Origin: Planctomycetaceae bacterium
Lineage (GTDB): Bacteria > Planctomycetota > Planctomycetia > Planctomycetales > Planctomycetaceae
NCBI GenBank assembly: GCA_002722955.1
Contig: PBMZ01000115.1
Location: 1 to 64,000 of the forward strand
DNA: 64,000 nt
Direction: 5' to 3'
The translations under genes and the position numbers were made by a program. Each line of letters opens with the position of its first letter. Position 1 is the first letter of the stretch. The notes under the pieces are model-generated. The model ran no database searches. It was not told the origin of the DNA and saw nothing but the letters and a program-made list of their open reading frames with translations. Positions 18,508-27,993 of this stretch are shown here, piece after piece.

Positions 18508-19458
18508 ATGCTAACTGTTATCTTCGTTCTTGCAATCAGCACCGTGGCTGTCGCTGACGTTCGTGCCTATTGGCAAAAAACCGATGCTGAGATCGATCGA
18601 GTTTCTCTCTTTCGCCGTTGGCTGGGAGCCGTAACGCTCTTGATCACATTGCCAATGGCCGCCCATACTCAATTTCTGTTAACTCTTGGGACACTGGCGG
18701 CCGGCCTGTGCTTTATCGGTTTTCTGTGCCGTCAAAAGTTTCCACCAAGGTTCTTGCCTCCTTCAATCTTTGTGGCTGTCTTGATTCCTGTTCTTGGTCT
18801 GTGTGACGGCTACGTTGACGATTACGTTCGAAATTACGCCGCATTTAAGAGCATGTCACCAATTGATGCCGATGCTTCTTTCCCTGATCGATTGGATGCG
18901 AACCTTAAACTTATACATCGGGCCTTTGTTGAAAAATTCGAATTGCAGAATGCTCTTGGAATAAAACGGGAGAGTTATTTTCCTGGCCCAAGTAACGCAC
19001 CAATTCTCGGTACTTCATTCAATACGCCATCACTCTCCCCTGATGAGCTTGCCAAAACGGCCCACCAAGCGATCGAAGGCCCCGTCCTGGCAAAGGTTGC
19101 AGAAAGCTACGAGCAACAAGAGTGGAAAGTGGTATCGTCTGACTTGGTTGGTTTACTCACGCACGATGAGCCTGTCGTTTATTTGACGGATGATTCTTTC
19201 ACCTTGGAGGACTTGGCCGATATCGAAACACGTGATTTGACGGTGTTTGAAAAGAGTTCACTTGTGAAGCTACTCGATGGAAAAGAGATCGTTACGGATC
19301 GCGAGAACGAAGACATCTTGATGCTGGGTGCTATTCGAGCATCAAACGAAAAGTGCGTGGATTGTCATGATGTCGAAATCGGCGACTTACTCGGCGCCTT
19401 TACTTATCGCTTGAAACAAGACGGCTCTCAAGAACTTCTCACTGAATCGATCCGCTAA
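18508..19458 (+). CDS. Membrane protein with single c-type heme motif
   Basis: 316 residues. Three hydrophobic segments occupy roughly the first 100 residues (MLTVIFVLAISTVAVA, LGAVTLLITLPMAA to LGTLAAGLCFIGFL, and IFVAVLIPVLGL). The remaining soluble part ends with one CxxCH motif, KCVDCHDVEIGDLLGAFTYRL, at about residues 288-305, which is the covalent heme attachment signature. This arrangement resembles membrane-tethered monoheme proteins of the DUF3365/planctomycete cytochrome type. The soluble domain should be outside the cytoplasm for heme attachment. No partner oxidase gene is adjacent. The start has a GAGAG six bases upstream. The CxxCH could be coincidental, but its C-terminal position and the GAF-TYRL ending are typical. 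Confidence 0.75.
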   Translation: MLTVIFVLAISTVAVADVRAYWQKTDAEIDRVSLFRRWLGAVTLLITLPMAAHTQFLLTLGTLAAGLCFIGFLCRQKFPPRFLPPSIFVAVLIPVLGLCDGYVDDYVRNYAAFKSMSPIDADASFPDRLDANLKLIHRAFVEKFELQNALGIKRESYFPGPSNAPILGTSFNTPSLSPDELAKTAHQAIEGPVLAKVAESYEQQEWKVVSSDLVGLLTHDEPVVYLTDDSFTLEDLADIETRDLTVFEKSSLVKLLDGKEIVTDRENEDILMLGAIRASNEKCVDCHDVEIGDLLGAFTYRLKQDGSQELLTESIR

Positions 19459-20014
19459 GACCAAGCAGCCTCACTCTCCGATGAGCTTTGTGGGTCGCCC
19501 GCTACCGTCGAATAATGATACACGGACCGTGTGGAATGCTTTAGTTTGTCCCCACTACGATCCATTTGACAGTTCACTGACAGGCCCATCACTCGAAGAG
19601 TGATGGCTACTTTGGCCAAGAAACGTAGCCGATCGGCGAAAACGGTATAGCCATTGCTAACCTCTTGAAGGGCATCGTTTAGACGCGTTTTCGTCGGGAT
19701 TGACCGCATTGGCGGTTCGCCATTAAACTGTTCACCCGCACGGACTTACGCCACAATTATAGCGGCGAAAGACGGTGCTACATACAGACTGCGCTCCCTT
19801 TGCGCAGTCGCAGGTGCCGATTCACTGACATTCTGGCAGCCTGCTGTAAGGCAAGCGGCAGATGAAAACTACCATCGCCCCCGACTTTACGTCGGGGGTT
19901 CTCACGTTTTTGCACTATATGGCAACGCTACATGGCAAGTAGTGCAAAAACGCGAGAGCCCCTGAGATAAACTCAGGGGCGGTATATTTGGCCCAGTTGG
20001 GCTTGGATTTGATC
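19459..20014. other. Hairpin-rich spacer upstream of secA
   Basis: No gene was recognised. A weak minus-strand frame of 84 codons at 19455-19709 has no supporting features. The stretch contains perfect hairpins at 19586-19606 and 19787-19809, and the composite palindromic block at 19878-19979 described separately. It may be a relic of a mobile element or a structured leader RNA of secA. Confidence 0.55.
19878..19979. mobile_element. Composite palindromic block, possible IS200/IS605-type remnant
   Basis: Three nested structures: hairpin CCCCCGAC/GTCGGGGG (19878-19885, 19891-19898), a 13-bp perfect inverted repeat CGTTTTTGCACTA (19905-19917 with 19940-19952) enclosing 22 bp, and hairpin CCCCTGAG/CTCAGGGG (19959-19966, 19972-19979). 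Flanking TTCTCACG and CGCGAGAG also pair in part. Short hairpins with CCCCGAC or CCCTGAG stems close to the ends are typical of IS200/IS605 elements and their non-autonomous palindrome-associated derivatives. No TnpA or TnpB is present. It lies 35 bp before the secA start, so it may also shape its leader. Confidence 0.45.
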
Positions 20015-23000
20015 ATGGAAATCCTGGAAAAAATTGGTGACTTTTTCACCGCGTTCATGGCGGCGATCGAGCGGTTCATTACGCGTCGATTTGGTTCGTC
20101 GAACGAACGGACAATTCGCAAGATCGGTTTCGTCCGCGAGAAAGACGGCGCGACGAACATCGCGCCGGGTTCTGTCGTTGATCGCATCAACCAGCTCGAG
20201 CCTGACTACGAGAAGCTCACCGACACGGAGCTGAAAGAATCAAGCTCGAAGTTCCGCAAGCGGTTGGCTGATGGCGAGACGCTCGACGACTTGCTGCCCG
20301 ATGCGTATGCCGCCGTGCGCGAAGCCGGCAAACGCTATCTCAAGATGCGTCACTACGACGTGCAAATGGTCGGTGGCTACATCTTGCATCAAGGCCAAAT
20401 CGCCGAGATGACCACGGGTGAAGGTAAGACGTTGGTGGCAACGCTGCCCTCGTATCTCAACGCGCTGAGTGGTCATGTTCATGTGATTACAGTAAACGAT
20501 TATCTTGCCCTGCGTGATATGGAGTGGATGGGTCCGGTGCACATGGGTCTGGGGCTGACGGTCGGAGCCATTCAATCTCAAATGGGACCGCAGAAGCGGC
20601 AAGAAGCGTACGCTTGCGATATCACTTACGGCACCAACAACGAGTTCGGCTTTGACTACTTGCGCGACAACATGAAGCAGCGCAAGGAAGATCAAGTCCA
20701 AGGCCCGCTGACTTTCGCCATCGTTGACGAGATCGACAATATTCTGATCGATGAAGCACGGACGCCGCTGATCATCTCAGGACCCGCCCAAGATGACACG
20801 ACGAAATACGCGAAGGCGAACCGCGTCGCCTTGCAACTGAAGCGGGACGAGCACTTTGAGGTCAAGGAGAAAGAACACACCTGCCACTTGACCGAAGAGG
20901 GCATCCGGCATGCCGAGCAATTGGCGGGCGTCGAGAGTTTCTACACCGCCGGCAACATGCAGTGGCCGCACCTGATCGACAACTCGCTGAAAGCACACCA
21001 CCTCTATAAACGCGACGTGAATTACGTCGTCGAAGCCAACGGCGAAGTCGTCATTGTCGATGAGTTCACCGGGCGGAAGATGCCGGGGCGGCAATGGAGT
21101 GATGGCTTGCATCAAGCTGTCGAGGCGAAGGAAGGAGTCCGCATCAAAGAGGAGTCGCAGACTCTGGCCACGATCACGCTGCAGAATTTCTTCAAGCTTT
21201 ACAAGAAGCTCGGCGGCATGACCGGTACAGCGATGACGGAAGCGGAAGAGTTCTGGAAGATCTACAAGTTGGACGTTGTCGCCGTGCCAACGAACCGGCC
21301 GATGCAGCGCGTCAATCACAACGATGTCATCTACCGCACAGAGCGAGAAAAATGGGACGCTGTCGTCGGCGAAATCCGCGACGTCAACGGAGCCGGTCGA
21401 CCGATCTTGGTCGGTACGGTCTCGATCGAGAAGTCCGAGTTGCTCTCAAACAAACTGAACAAATACGGAATCAAGCACAATGTCCTGAACGCCAAGAATC
21501 ACGAGCGGGAGGCTGAGATCATTGCCCAGGCGGGTCGCAGCGGGGCTGTCACGATTGCGACGAACATGGCAGGGCGGGGAACGGATATCGTGCTCGGCGG
21601 GAACCCCGAGCATCTTGCCTGGGAAGAACTGAGCAAGATTTACGAATCAAGGCTCGACGTTTCTAAGGCCGAGTGGGATGACTTGACCAACAAGATCTCG
21701 GATCGCGAAGGAATGGGTGCCGAGGGCGAGAAGGTTGCCGATGTTGGCGGCTTGCACGTCATTGGGACCGAGCGTCACGATTCGCGGCGGATTGATCTTC
21801 AGCTTCGCGGTCGTAGCGGCCGTCAAGGCGACCCGGGCTCCAGCCGCTTTTTCCTCTCGCTGGAAGACGATCTGATGCGAATCTTCGCTGGCGAGTGGGT
21901 CAAGAACTTGCTGGGCCGCATCGGCATGGAAGATGGCGAGGCGATCGAGAGCAAACTGGTCTCGCGGCGAATCCAGGGCGCTCAGAAGAAGGTCGAAGAG
22001 CGTCACTTCGAGACTCGGAAGCATCTGCTCGAATACGACGAGGTCATGGATGAGCAGCGAAAGCAAATCTACAGCTATCGCCAACGTATTCTGGACGGCG
22101 GCAACTGCCGCGAACTGATCATGAATATGATCGAGGATCAAGTGGAACAATGGGCCAACCATTTTCTGGATCCTCAGTACAGTTGGGACACGATTACCGA
22201 ATGGTGTGCCGCCGAACTTCATGTCGAGGTCGATTCCAGCGTCATCAAGGGCATGGAGCGGGACTTGCTGGTCGATCATCTGGATTACGAAGCCAAGCGT
22301 CAGGCCGAAGACCTGATCTTGGAGAAGATCGACGAGAGTTTGCCGGAAGATGTCGAAGACAGAAGCGAGTGGAATTGGCGAGCCCTCTCCCACTGGGCGA
22401 ACAGCCAATTCGGCCTCAACACCAATGACAGCGAATTGCGAAAGCAAGGCCGCGAAAATCTATTCGAGTATCTCAACGGCCGCGCGCTGGAAGCCATCGG
22501 TCGCTACGATTACGCCCCACTAGACATTTATCTGGACGAGACTTTTGGGCACTTGGCATTGTGCTCGTGGATGGGCCAGCAATTCGGCTTCACCACGCCG
22601 CCCGAAGAGTTCAAAGGCAAGGAAACCGAAGAGGCCATCAGCTTCATCTATGAGTTGATCTTGGAACAATACGCCGACAAGGAAGTGCGTTTTCCGGTCA
22701 CAGTCGGCCTTTCGAACTGCGTCAACGAGTTTGCGTCGGGCACCGATAAACTCGATCGCGACAAATTGGCGACTTGGTGCAGCGAGCGGTTCGGTGTCGC
22801 GCACGAACCTGACGATTTCCGCGGCAAACGTCCCAACGAAGTTGAAGCGGTACTTCATGAAGACAGCCGGAAATACTTCGAGCAAGGTGCGGCGATCAGC
22901 GAGTTGGCAGAACGGGTTGACGATGTTTATTCCGGTTTGGAACCCAATCAAAGTCCCAGCGATGACCAATTGCAGTCATTGGCCAGCTGGAGTAACCAAA

Positions 23001-23572
23001 ACTTCCGCAGTAACTTGAGCGGCGCGGACTTCAAGGGACTTTCCGTCGAGGATGCAAGGCAAGTCGTCCTGCAGCATCACGACCGAGTATTTCGGCCCGA
23101 GTTGAGTTTGACGGAACGATGGATGATCCTTGATTTGCTCGACACGTCGTGGAAAGAACACTTGTATTACATGGATCATCTGCGGTCCGGCATTGGCCTG
23201 GTTGGGTATGCTCAGAAGGATCCCAAGGTCGAATACAAACGGCAGGGCATGAAGGCCTTTGAAATGATGTGGGAGTCAATCTCGCAGCGAGTTACTCAGG
23301 TCATTTTCCGTATCGAGAATCAAGTGGGCGATTTCGCCGGAACAATCTGGCGCGAGACTTCCGCCATCCACCAAGATGCGGCACCAGCAGCAGAAGCTTT
23401 TGCTCCAGAAGAACCCAGCAATGCGGGACCCGAACCCGGAGCGGAAGTCAAAGCCGTCGAAACGATTCGCAATCGAATGCCCAAAGTTGGCCGTAACGAC
23501 CCCTGCCCTTGCGGCAGCGGCAAAAAGTTCAAGAAATGCCATGGTGCCGGCGGTATGACTCGTTCGGCATAA
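20015..23572 (+). CDS. secA: Protein translocase ATPase SecA, enlarged
   Basis: SecA drives post-translational export through SecYEG. The protein is 1185 residues from ATG 20015, against about 900 in E. coli. Walker [14 protein letters not shown]-like [41 protein letters not shown] (motif VI) and the scaffold segment [21 protein letters not shown] are all present. The C-terminus carries the zinc-binding [17 protein letters not shown]. Extra length lies between about residues 720 and 1025, in the helical wing, where five degenerate copies of an L..W....F pattern are found. An alternative TTG start nine codons upstream is less likely. The gene stands alone after a structured leader and is followed by a 58-bp palindrome. 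Confidence 0.97.
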   Translation: MEILEKIGDFFTAFMAAIERFITRRFGSSNERTIRKIGFVREKDGATNIAPGSVVDRINQLEPDYEKLTDTELKESSSKFRKRLADGETLDDLLPDAYAAVREAGKRYLKMRHYDVQMVGGYILHQGQIAEMTTGEGKTLVATLPSYLNALSGHVHVITVNDYLALRDMEWMGPVHMGLGLTVGAIQSQMGPQKRQEAYACDITYGTNNEFGFDYLRDNMKQRKEDQVQGPLTFAIVDEIDNILIDEARTPLIISGPAQDDTTKYAKANRVALQLKRDEHFEVKEKEHTCHLTEEGIRHAEQLAGVESFYTAGNMQWPHLIDNSLKAHHLYKRDVNYVVEANGEVVIVDEFTGRKMPGRQWSDGLHQAVEAKEGVRIKEESQTLATITLQNFFKLYKKLGGMTGTAMTEAEEFWKIYKLDVVAVPTNRPMQRVNHNDVIYRTEREKWDAVVGEIRDVNGAGRPILVGTVSIEKSELLSNKLNKYGIKHNVLNAKNHEREAEIIAQAGRSGAVTIATNMAGRGTDIVLGGNPEHLAWEELSKIYESRLDVSKAEWDDLTNKISDREGMGAEGEKVADVGGLHVIGTERHDSRRIDLQLRGRSGRQGDPGSSRFFLSLEDDLMRIFAGEWVKNLLGRIGMEDGEAIESKLVSRRIQGAQKKVEERHFETRKHLLEYDEVMDEQRKQIYSYRQRILDGGNCRELIMNMIEDQVEQWANHFLDPQYSWDTITEWCAAELHVEVDSSVIKGMERDLLVDHLDYEAKRQAEDLILEKIDESLPEDVEDRSEWNWRALSHWANSQFGLNTNDSELRKQGRENLFEYLNGRALEAIGRYDYAPLDIYLDETFGHLALCSWMGQQFGFTTPPEEFKGKETEEAISFIYELILEQYADKEVRFPVTVGLSNCVNEFASGTDKLDRDKLATWCSERFGVAHEPDDFRGKRPNEVEAVLHEDSRKYFEQGAAISELAERVDDVYSGLEPNQSPSDDQLQSLASWSNQNFRSNLSGADFKGLSVEDARQVVLQHHDRVFRPELSLTERWMILDLLDTSWKEHLYYMDHLRSGIGLVGYAQKDPKVEYKRQGMKAFEMMWESISQRVTQVIFRIENQVGDFAGTIWRETSAIHQDAAPAAEAFAPEEPSNAGPEPGAEVKAVETIRNRMPKVGRNDPCPCGSGKKFKKCHGAGGMTRSA
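22185..23085 (+). repeat. Five degenerate repeats in the SecA wing
   Basis: Repeating units read [47 protein letters not shown]...[16 protein letters not shown]...DFRGK and [11 protein letters not shown]...DFKGL, each followed by an acidic helix. Consensus is L..W....F.......(F)(K/R)G. They fall where E. coli SecA has a single shorter helical wing segment. Confidence 0.75.
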
Positions 23573-23580
23573 TGTGATCC

Positions 23581-23638
23581 TGTAGCCTGACTCTCCGAGT
23601 CGGGCGATCGCCTGCCCAACTCGGAGAGTCAGGCTACA
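23581..23638. repeat. 58-bp palindrome, TGTAGCCTGAC family
   Basis: Perfect 20-bp arms (TGTAGCCTGACTCTCCGAGT) at 23581-23600 and 23619-23638 around a partly self-complementary loop (GGGCG...CGCC), eight bases after the secA stop. A reduced copy lies at 28231-28259. It can fold as a strong terminator-like hairpin but lacks a T-tract. Confidence 0.9.
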
Positions 23639-23676
23639 ATTGATTGCGGCTTCTCAGTCACCAGTGAGAACGAACA

Positions 23677-24141
23677 ATGCCACAACTTATGACCATGAAG
23701 ATCATCGCTATTGGACTTATTGCCGGCGTGATGACATTCACGGGGGTCATGGTCGTGATGAATCTGGGTGAGGAAGCTCAGGCAGAACCGTTCTTGCTCT
23801 ACCTTGGCATCGCATTCGCTCCAATTGCCGTCGTTGCCAGCTTCATCGCGCAGAACGCAGTCGGCCAGAAGATGGTCGAGGAATTCTTGCATCAGAACAA
23901 AGATGTGCGTGCCGGAGATGACAAATTCACTGACTGGATGCTCGCCGCCTATCAAACGAAAATGATCGTTGGCATGTGTATCCTGGAGGGCGTGTGCCTG
24001 TTTAACGCTATCTGTTACGCAGTCGATGGCAACTGGGTTTCGTTAGGAGTCATCGCTGGTCTGCTCGTGTTCATGGCCATGCAATTCCCCAGTGAAACAA
24101 GCGTCAATCAGTGGCTAGAAGTGCAAGAACAAAAAGTCTAG
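23677..24141 (+). CDS. Small four-helix membrane protein, hypothetical
   Basis: 154 residues with four hydrophobic segments: MKIIAIGLIAGVMTFTGVMVVM, LLYLGIAFAPIAVVASFIA, MIVGMCILEGVCLFNAICYAV and VSLGVIAGLLVFMAMQF. The loop between helices two and three is charged (VGQKMVEEFLHQNKDVRAGDD). I do not recognise the family; similar small integral proteins occur in planctomycetes. ATG 23677 is used; a second ATG six codons later is possible. It lies between the secA palindrome and the small gene at 24239, on the same strand. Confidence 0.65.
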   Translation: MPQLMTMKIIAIGLIAGVMTFTGVMVVMNLGEEAQAEPFLLYLGIAFAPIAVVASFIAQNAVGQKMVEEFLHQNKDVRAGDDKFTDWMLAAYQTKMIVGMCILEGVCLFNAICYAVDGNWVSLGVIAGLLVFMAMQFPSETSVNQWLEVQEQKV

Positions 24142-24238
24142 CGCGTCACAAGCCGTTTTCGTGACACGATTGTCAACTAGATTTCCGTTGTGCGAACACG
24201 TCCGCATGAACGCCTGATTTGACAAAGTCCAAGTATTG

Positions 24239-24580
24239 ATGGAGGCGACGATAAAGGAGCTTCTTGACCTCGCTGATGCGCTTTCCACCGAAGATGGCGA
24301 GAACAGGCTTATTACTTTGAGCAGCGACTCTGACCTTCAGCACATGGAAATCGACACCGCTGATGGGATGGTTTTGGTGCAAGTGGAAGGCGCCCAAATT
24401 CTTGTCCGAGGTGAAAAGGTTTATCTTGAAAAGTTTGCGAGGGACGTAGAATGCCTTACGGTAGGAGAATCGCCTCCGGAAGGTAGTCGCCTTAGGCTGC
24501 ATCATCATTACGAACATTATCCAGGGCACTTCTTTCTTGACGGGAATTCTGTGCCACTGGTTTTGACTCGCATAGATTGA
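24239..24580 (+). CDS. Small protein resembling Imm32-type immunity proteins
   Basis: 113 residues from ATG 24239; an in-frame TTG one codon earlier is also possible. The C-terminal half, RLRLHHHYEHYPGHFFLDGNS then VPLVLTRID, matches the His-rich HxHxEYxPGHxYL...S.PL pattern I associate with Imm32-family immunity proteins of polymorphic toxin systems. The N-terminal half (IKELLDLADALS...VQVEGAQILVRGEKVYLEKFA) is an alpha/beta fold candidate. No toxin gene is intact nearby, and the next 570 bp look degenerate, so it may be an orphan immunity gene. The family call is tentative. Confidence 0.5.
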   Translation: MEATIKELLDLADALSTEDGENRLITLSSDSDLQHMEIDTADGMVLVQVEGAQILVRGEKVYLEKFARDVECLTVGESPPEGSRLRLHHHYEHYPGHFFLDGNSVPLVLTRID

Positions 24581-25150
24581 ATGCCGCACAACCGCCTTCG
24601 GCGGGAAGCCTTGATTGTAGTGACGTCGTTTGTGTTAGTCTTTAGTAGGGATCCGACGCAAAAGCCGCGTGTGTTTGACGACGGCGTTGGCCATCATTCC
24701 CGTCGGGCGACTCAATCAAACATGACGTGGACTCCGTTTGACTCTGGAGCGTCGATCGGTTCCGAGGGTTCCGAATCTTGGCCGACTCTGAATGTGCGGC
24801 GATGCAAACCGCTATGGTCGCGATTATTCAAACGATCCCGTTGACCTCTGATCCTGATTGCGACGCCAAATCTGCTGCGGTTTCGCAGGCAATCTCTGAC
24901 TTTGTGGACACCTATCCGTAGTGCAGCGTCGCCCAGTTCCTGCGTATTGGGATGACTTCTGCGATCCTTCGGATGATTCGAATGTCGCTGTCCCAATCGA
25001 CTCTGAAAGGCTCATCGTATTCGTCGAAGACCAATTCTGGATTTACCGTCGTTAGACGACAAGAAAGTGGTCGCATACTTCGCCTACGTCGAGTCGTCTT
25101 CGCACCTTGATTGATGGTCGCGTGTTCTCGAGACGCGTGGTTCCCTGTTC
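24581..25150. other. Degenerate stretch with gene fragments
   Basis: No complete gene. On the plus strand, around 24780-24921, a short protein-like piece reads ADSECAAMQTAMVAIIQ and ends with VSQAISDFVDTYP before a TAG. A second, separated piece around 24940-25055 reads YWDDFCDPSDDSNVAV then ERLIVFVEDQFWIYRR. The phase changes and stops between them suggest remnants of one or two former small genes. The identity is unknown. Confidence 0.5.
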
Positions 25151-25636
25151 TTACAGATCAACAGAGATTTGCGCTTCAGGGAATTTCTGGAATAGACGCT
25201 TGTACGCGGGAACTCGACACAGCATGGCCATTAGACTGGCGCGGTACACATTAATCCTGAATGATTGCATTCGCTTAATTGACATCGCCACGACTAGGAT
25301 GCCGGCGGCCGCCCAGAGATTGATGAAAACGAAGACCGCCACTGCGCTGATAAACGCGGCTCAACTGAAGATGCCACCAATTCGCCATGGTTGTTTGGGG
25401 ATGTTGTCTCGGCATTGGTCACAGATAGACACTGGCAATTCCAGGATCGTGTCACGACCGCGAAGTTCGCTGTCCGAGTCTTCCTCGAGAGCGCCGCCTG
25501 CATCGCTGATTACAAAGGGAAAGAGTAACACCGACGAGCCCCCCACCACGAACAGTCGTATCGGCAATGCGTACTCTTCGGCCAGGTGGATTTCCTCACA
25601 CGTTGCCGTGTAACTGATTATATCGATGCTGTGCAT
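25151..25636 (-). pseudogene. Small membrane protein gene broken by in-frame TGA
   Basis: Two consecutive minus-strand frames in the same phase form one product of about 161 residues. The first part (25636 to 25361) contains PVSICDQCRDNIPKQPWRIGG; after the TGA at 25361-25363 the same frame goes on directly with AAFISAVAVFVFINLWAAAG and a tail VPAYKRLFQKFPEAQISVDL. A CxxC-containing cytoplasmic segment followed by hydrophobic stretches and a VPxYxxLF tail reads like one membrane protein. A single substitution (for example TGG to TGA) would explain the stop. It lies just downstream of the PhyH gene on the same strand. Function unknown. Confidence 0.6.
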
Positions 25637-25719
25637 CCTGATGACCCAACGGATTCTTACCGGCGGCTAGCACCTTGCCGCTCTTGGATTGAGGAGCTTA
25701 GAGCAAGACGAGACGTGTG

Positions 25720-26634
25720 TCACCAGGGTTGGTCAAGTGGCAAGGCTCCGCGCATGTCTGCGTATCCTTGGCCTTTTGAGCCTTTGGGATTGGCTCCAAA
25801 GTATCGCTCGTCCGTTGTGGGCTCGGCGGCCGCTTGGTAGCGAACGTCAACACTCAAACGCACGCGACCAATCTTCGACTGATTGTCCAAAGAACCATGC
25901 ATCGTAAATCCGTCGAAGACCAAGAGGTCGCCTACGCGGTATTCCGACGTCAAGAACCGCGAACCGCGGTCTCTCAACATGGTGACAGGGTCGGTTTCGT
26001 TTTGTTTGTCGTAGGCTGCTTGCTGAACCGTGTTGTTCGAGTGGTCCGATTGGTAATCAATGTTGCGAATTGGGTCGAGCAAGTCGTTGAAGCCGCTGGA
26101 ATTCTCGACAATCGCCAGCGGACCTTCATCTGCTGCAATGTCCCCAAGTGGAATCCAGGCCGTCACGATTCGAGTGGCCTTGCCTGCAAAGAATGGAAAG
26201 TCGTAGTGTAATCGTGTCGAGCGATCCGGCGGCGTCGGTCGCAAATATATCAAATCGTGTCCGCGCACGGGTTGCTCGAAGATTGATGCCAGGATTCCGT
26301 TCAATGGTTGCCCATGCGTCACATGCCGGAGTACTTGTCCGTTGCTGACGTTCGTCCAAAACGCTCCCAAGTCCCGATGCAATTCTGCTCGACGACTGGT
26401 GCCAGTGGCGATGCCGTCAACTGCTGGTGACTTGATCTCATCGACAGATTCCAGTTCAGCGAAGACTTCCGTTCGGGCTGCCAGGACATCATTGACATCA
26501 AGCACGTTTCGCAAGAAGACATAACCGTCGTTATCCAAGGCCGCTCGAATTGCGACTGGATCGCTGGCCGGTGTTTCGATCAGCGCTCCGATCAAATTGG
26601 AGGGAATCACTTGGCCTTGAACGGTTTGTTGCAT
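25720..26634 (-). CDS. Phytanoyl-CoA dioxygenase (PhyH) family protein
   Basis: 304 residues from ATG 26634; a TTG ten codons upstream is less likely. Fe(II)/2-oxoglutarate dioxygenase fold: the metal-binding HxD is seen in RLHYDFPFF, the distal His in DGFTMHGSLDNQS, and the 2-oxoglutarate Arg in RVRLSVDVRYQ. The N-terminal DNDGYVFLRNVLD is typical of the family. The substrate is probably a small organic acid or alcohol rather than phytanoyl-CoA. It is the last gene of a minus-strand group after an SDR (about 40 bp spacing) and a VOC protein, so it probably belongs to one catabolic pathway. Confidence 0.85.
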   Translation of the reverse strand: MQQTVQGQVIPSNLIGALIETPASDPVAIRAALDNDGYVFLRNVLDVNDVLAARTEVFAELESVDEIKSPAVDGIATGTSRRAELHRDLGAFWTNVSNGQVLRHVTHGQPLNGILASIFEQPVRGHDLIYLRPTPPDRSTRLHYDFPFFAGKATRIVTAWIPLGDIAADEGPLAIVENSSGFNDLLDPIRNIDYQSDHSNNTVQQAAYDKQNETDPVTMLRDRGSRFLTSEYRVGDLLVFDGFTMHGSLDNQSKIGRVRLSVDVRYQAAAEPTTDERYFGANPKGSKGQGYADMRGALPLDQPW

Positions 26635-26676
26635 GTCACAGAACTCGACTTCGATTAGGTCCAAGGTGCGGCGACA

Positions 26677-27465
26677 TCAATCGTTCGAGATTGCGATCAC
26701 GTTCGCGGCACCACCGTCAACGGGAATGGTCATGCCCGTAATGTAACGCGCCGCGTCGCTTGCCAGAAATATGGCGGCACCAGCGACATCTTTTGCCTCG
26801 CCCCATCGGCCCAAAGGAACTCGTTCCATGACCTTTGCAGATCGCTGTGGATGGTTCTGCAAGGCAATGGTCATGGGTGTGCGGATCCAGCCGGGTGCCA
26901 ACGCGTTGACTCGGATGTTATGTTTGCCCCATTCAGCCGCCAAGTCGCGCGTGAGCGAGACGATGCCGCCTTTGGTCATTCCATAAACGCTACCCGAACG
27001 GCCGAGCCCCGCGATCCCACCGCCCAATGCCGACATGTTGACGATGCTACCCGATTGCTGTTGAACCATGACACGACCGACGGCACTGGCCATGTGAAAG
27101 CTGCCCATCATGTTGACTCGGATTTGAACGGCAGCGTCTTCGTCGGTCCAATCTGTCGGGTCGACACGTCGATGGATGCCTGCGTTGTTGACCAAGATAT
27201 CGATCTTGCCGAGCCGCTTGGCGACTCGATCGACGCAAGCTTCGGCAAGATTGCGGTCGCTGACATCACAGGTCTCGGCGATCACTCGATCGTTGCCGTG
27301 TTGTGATCGCAGTCGTGCAAGGGTCGCTTGCAACGCCTCGCCATCAATGTCGCAAATCGCAACGGTTGTCCCATGTTCCAACATGGCCTCGGCTATCGCT
27401 TCACCTAGACCGCGCGCTGCGCCTGTGATAATTGCTGTTTTGCCGGTCAGTTCAAACATGGACAT
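26677..27465 (-). CDS. Short-chain dehydrogenase/reductase (SDR)
   Basis: 262 residues. Classical SDR: cofactor motif TGAARGLG, NNAG in LVNNAGIHRR, catalytic Ser in VNMSALGGG and YxxxK in VYGMTKGG, followed by PGWIRTPMT and a C-terminal SDAARYITGMTIPVDGG. Length and motif order match NAD(P)-dependent reductases of the gluconate-5-dehydrogenase or 3-oxoacyl-ACP reductase type. The CDID after strand two suggests NAD preference. It sits 46 bp after the VOC gene and about 43 bp before the PhyH gene on the same strand. Confidence 0.9.
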   Translation of the reverse strand: MSMFELTGKTAIITGAARGLGEAIAEAMLEHGTTVAICDIDGEALQATLARLRSQHGNDRVIAETCDVSDRNLAEACVDRVAKRLGKIDILVNNAGIHRRVDPTDWTDEDAAVQIRVNMMGSFHMASAVGRVMVQQQSGSIVNMSALGGGIAGLGRSGSVYGMTKGGIVSLTRDLAAEWGKHNIRVNALAPGWIRTPMTIALQNHPQRSAKVMERVPLGRWGEAKDVAGAAIFLASDAARYITGMTIPVDGGAANVIAISND

Positions 27466-27511
27466 GGTGAGTCTTTCTTAGCAGGACTTCGGCTGGGCGT
27501 TAGCGAAGTTG

Positions 27512-27982
27512 TCAGACTGCTGGTTGAAACAGTTCGAGCGTGTAGCCATCAGGATCATAAAAGTAGACGACCAAGCCGCCCTTGTTGGGGCCGGCCGTAA
27601 TCGTCACTGGTTCAGACTTGAAGCGGACACCTTGAGCTTTTAAGTCTTCGTGACACGTGAGTAAATCGTCGACCAAGAGACAAAGATGCGAATTCCCAGG
27701 TCGATTCGTCGATTGATCGGAAATCTCACCTTGATGGTTCATGTACTGGACGACTTCCATTCGCTGCCGGCTGGTGGGGCTGACTTTGAACGAGGCGACG
27801 TTGAGTTCCACCTCCTCGTAGCCTGTCTGAGCCGCAACGTAGTCAGTCTTCACGCTGGGACGCCGCCCGATCAATTCCATGCCAAGTTTGTCGCGGTAAA
27901 ACTCAATCGATGCATCGATGTCCTTCACCGTCAGGCCAAGATGATGCATGTCCGAAAGTGACCAGCCAGATTGTTCAGTCAT
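27512..27982 (-). CDS. VOC-family (glyoxalase/dioxygenase-like) protein
   Basis: 156 residues from ATG 27982. Vicinal oxygen chelate fold: MHHLGLTVKDIDASIEFYRDK opens the first beta-alpha-beta-beta-beta unit, and HLCLLVDDLLTCHEDL and VYFYDPDGYTLELFQ form the second. Metal-ligand candidates are the His of HHLGLTV, the His of SHLCLLV and Glu of LELFQ. A longer frame to 28030 runs into the palindromic repeat and is rejected. First gene of the VOC-SDR-PhyH group. Confidence 0.85.
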   Translation of the reverse strand: MTEQSGWSLSDMHHLGLTVKDIDASIEFYRDKLGMELIGRRPSVKTDYVAAQTGYEEVELNVASFKVSPTSRQRMEVVQYMNHQGEISDQSTNRPGNSHLCLLVDDLLTCHEDLKAQGVRFKSEPVTITAGPNKGGLVVYFYDPDGYTLELFQPAV

Positions 27983-27993
27983 TGGATTCCCCA

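Noticed and set aside
19455-19709. Minus-strand frame of 84 codons after the heme-motif gene
   Set aside because: Contains a hairpin-forming region and has no ribosome binding site or protein-like features.
21647-22447. Minus-strand frame of 266 codons
   Set aside because: Antisense to secA; long because of codon bias, no recognisable protein features.
25107-25613. Plus-strand frame of 168 codons
   Set aside because: Antisense to the broken membrane protein gene, whose minus-strand translation is far more protein-like on both sides of its TGA.
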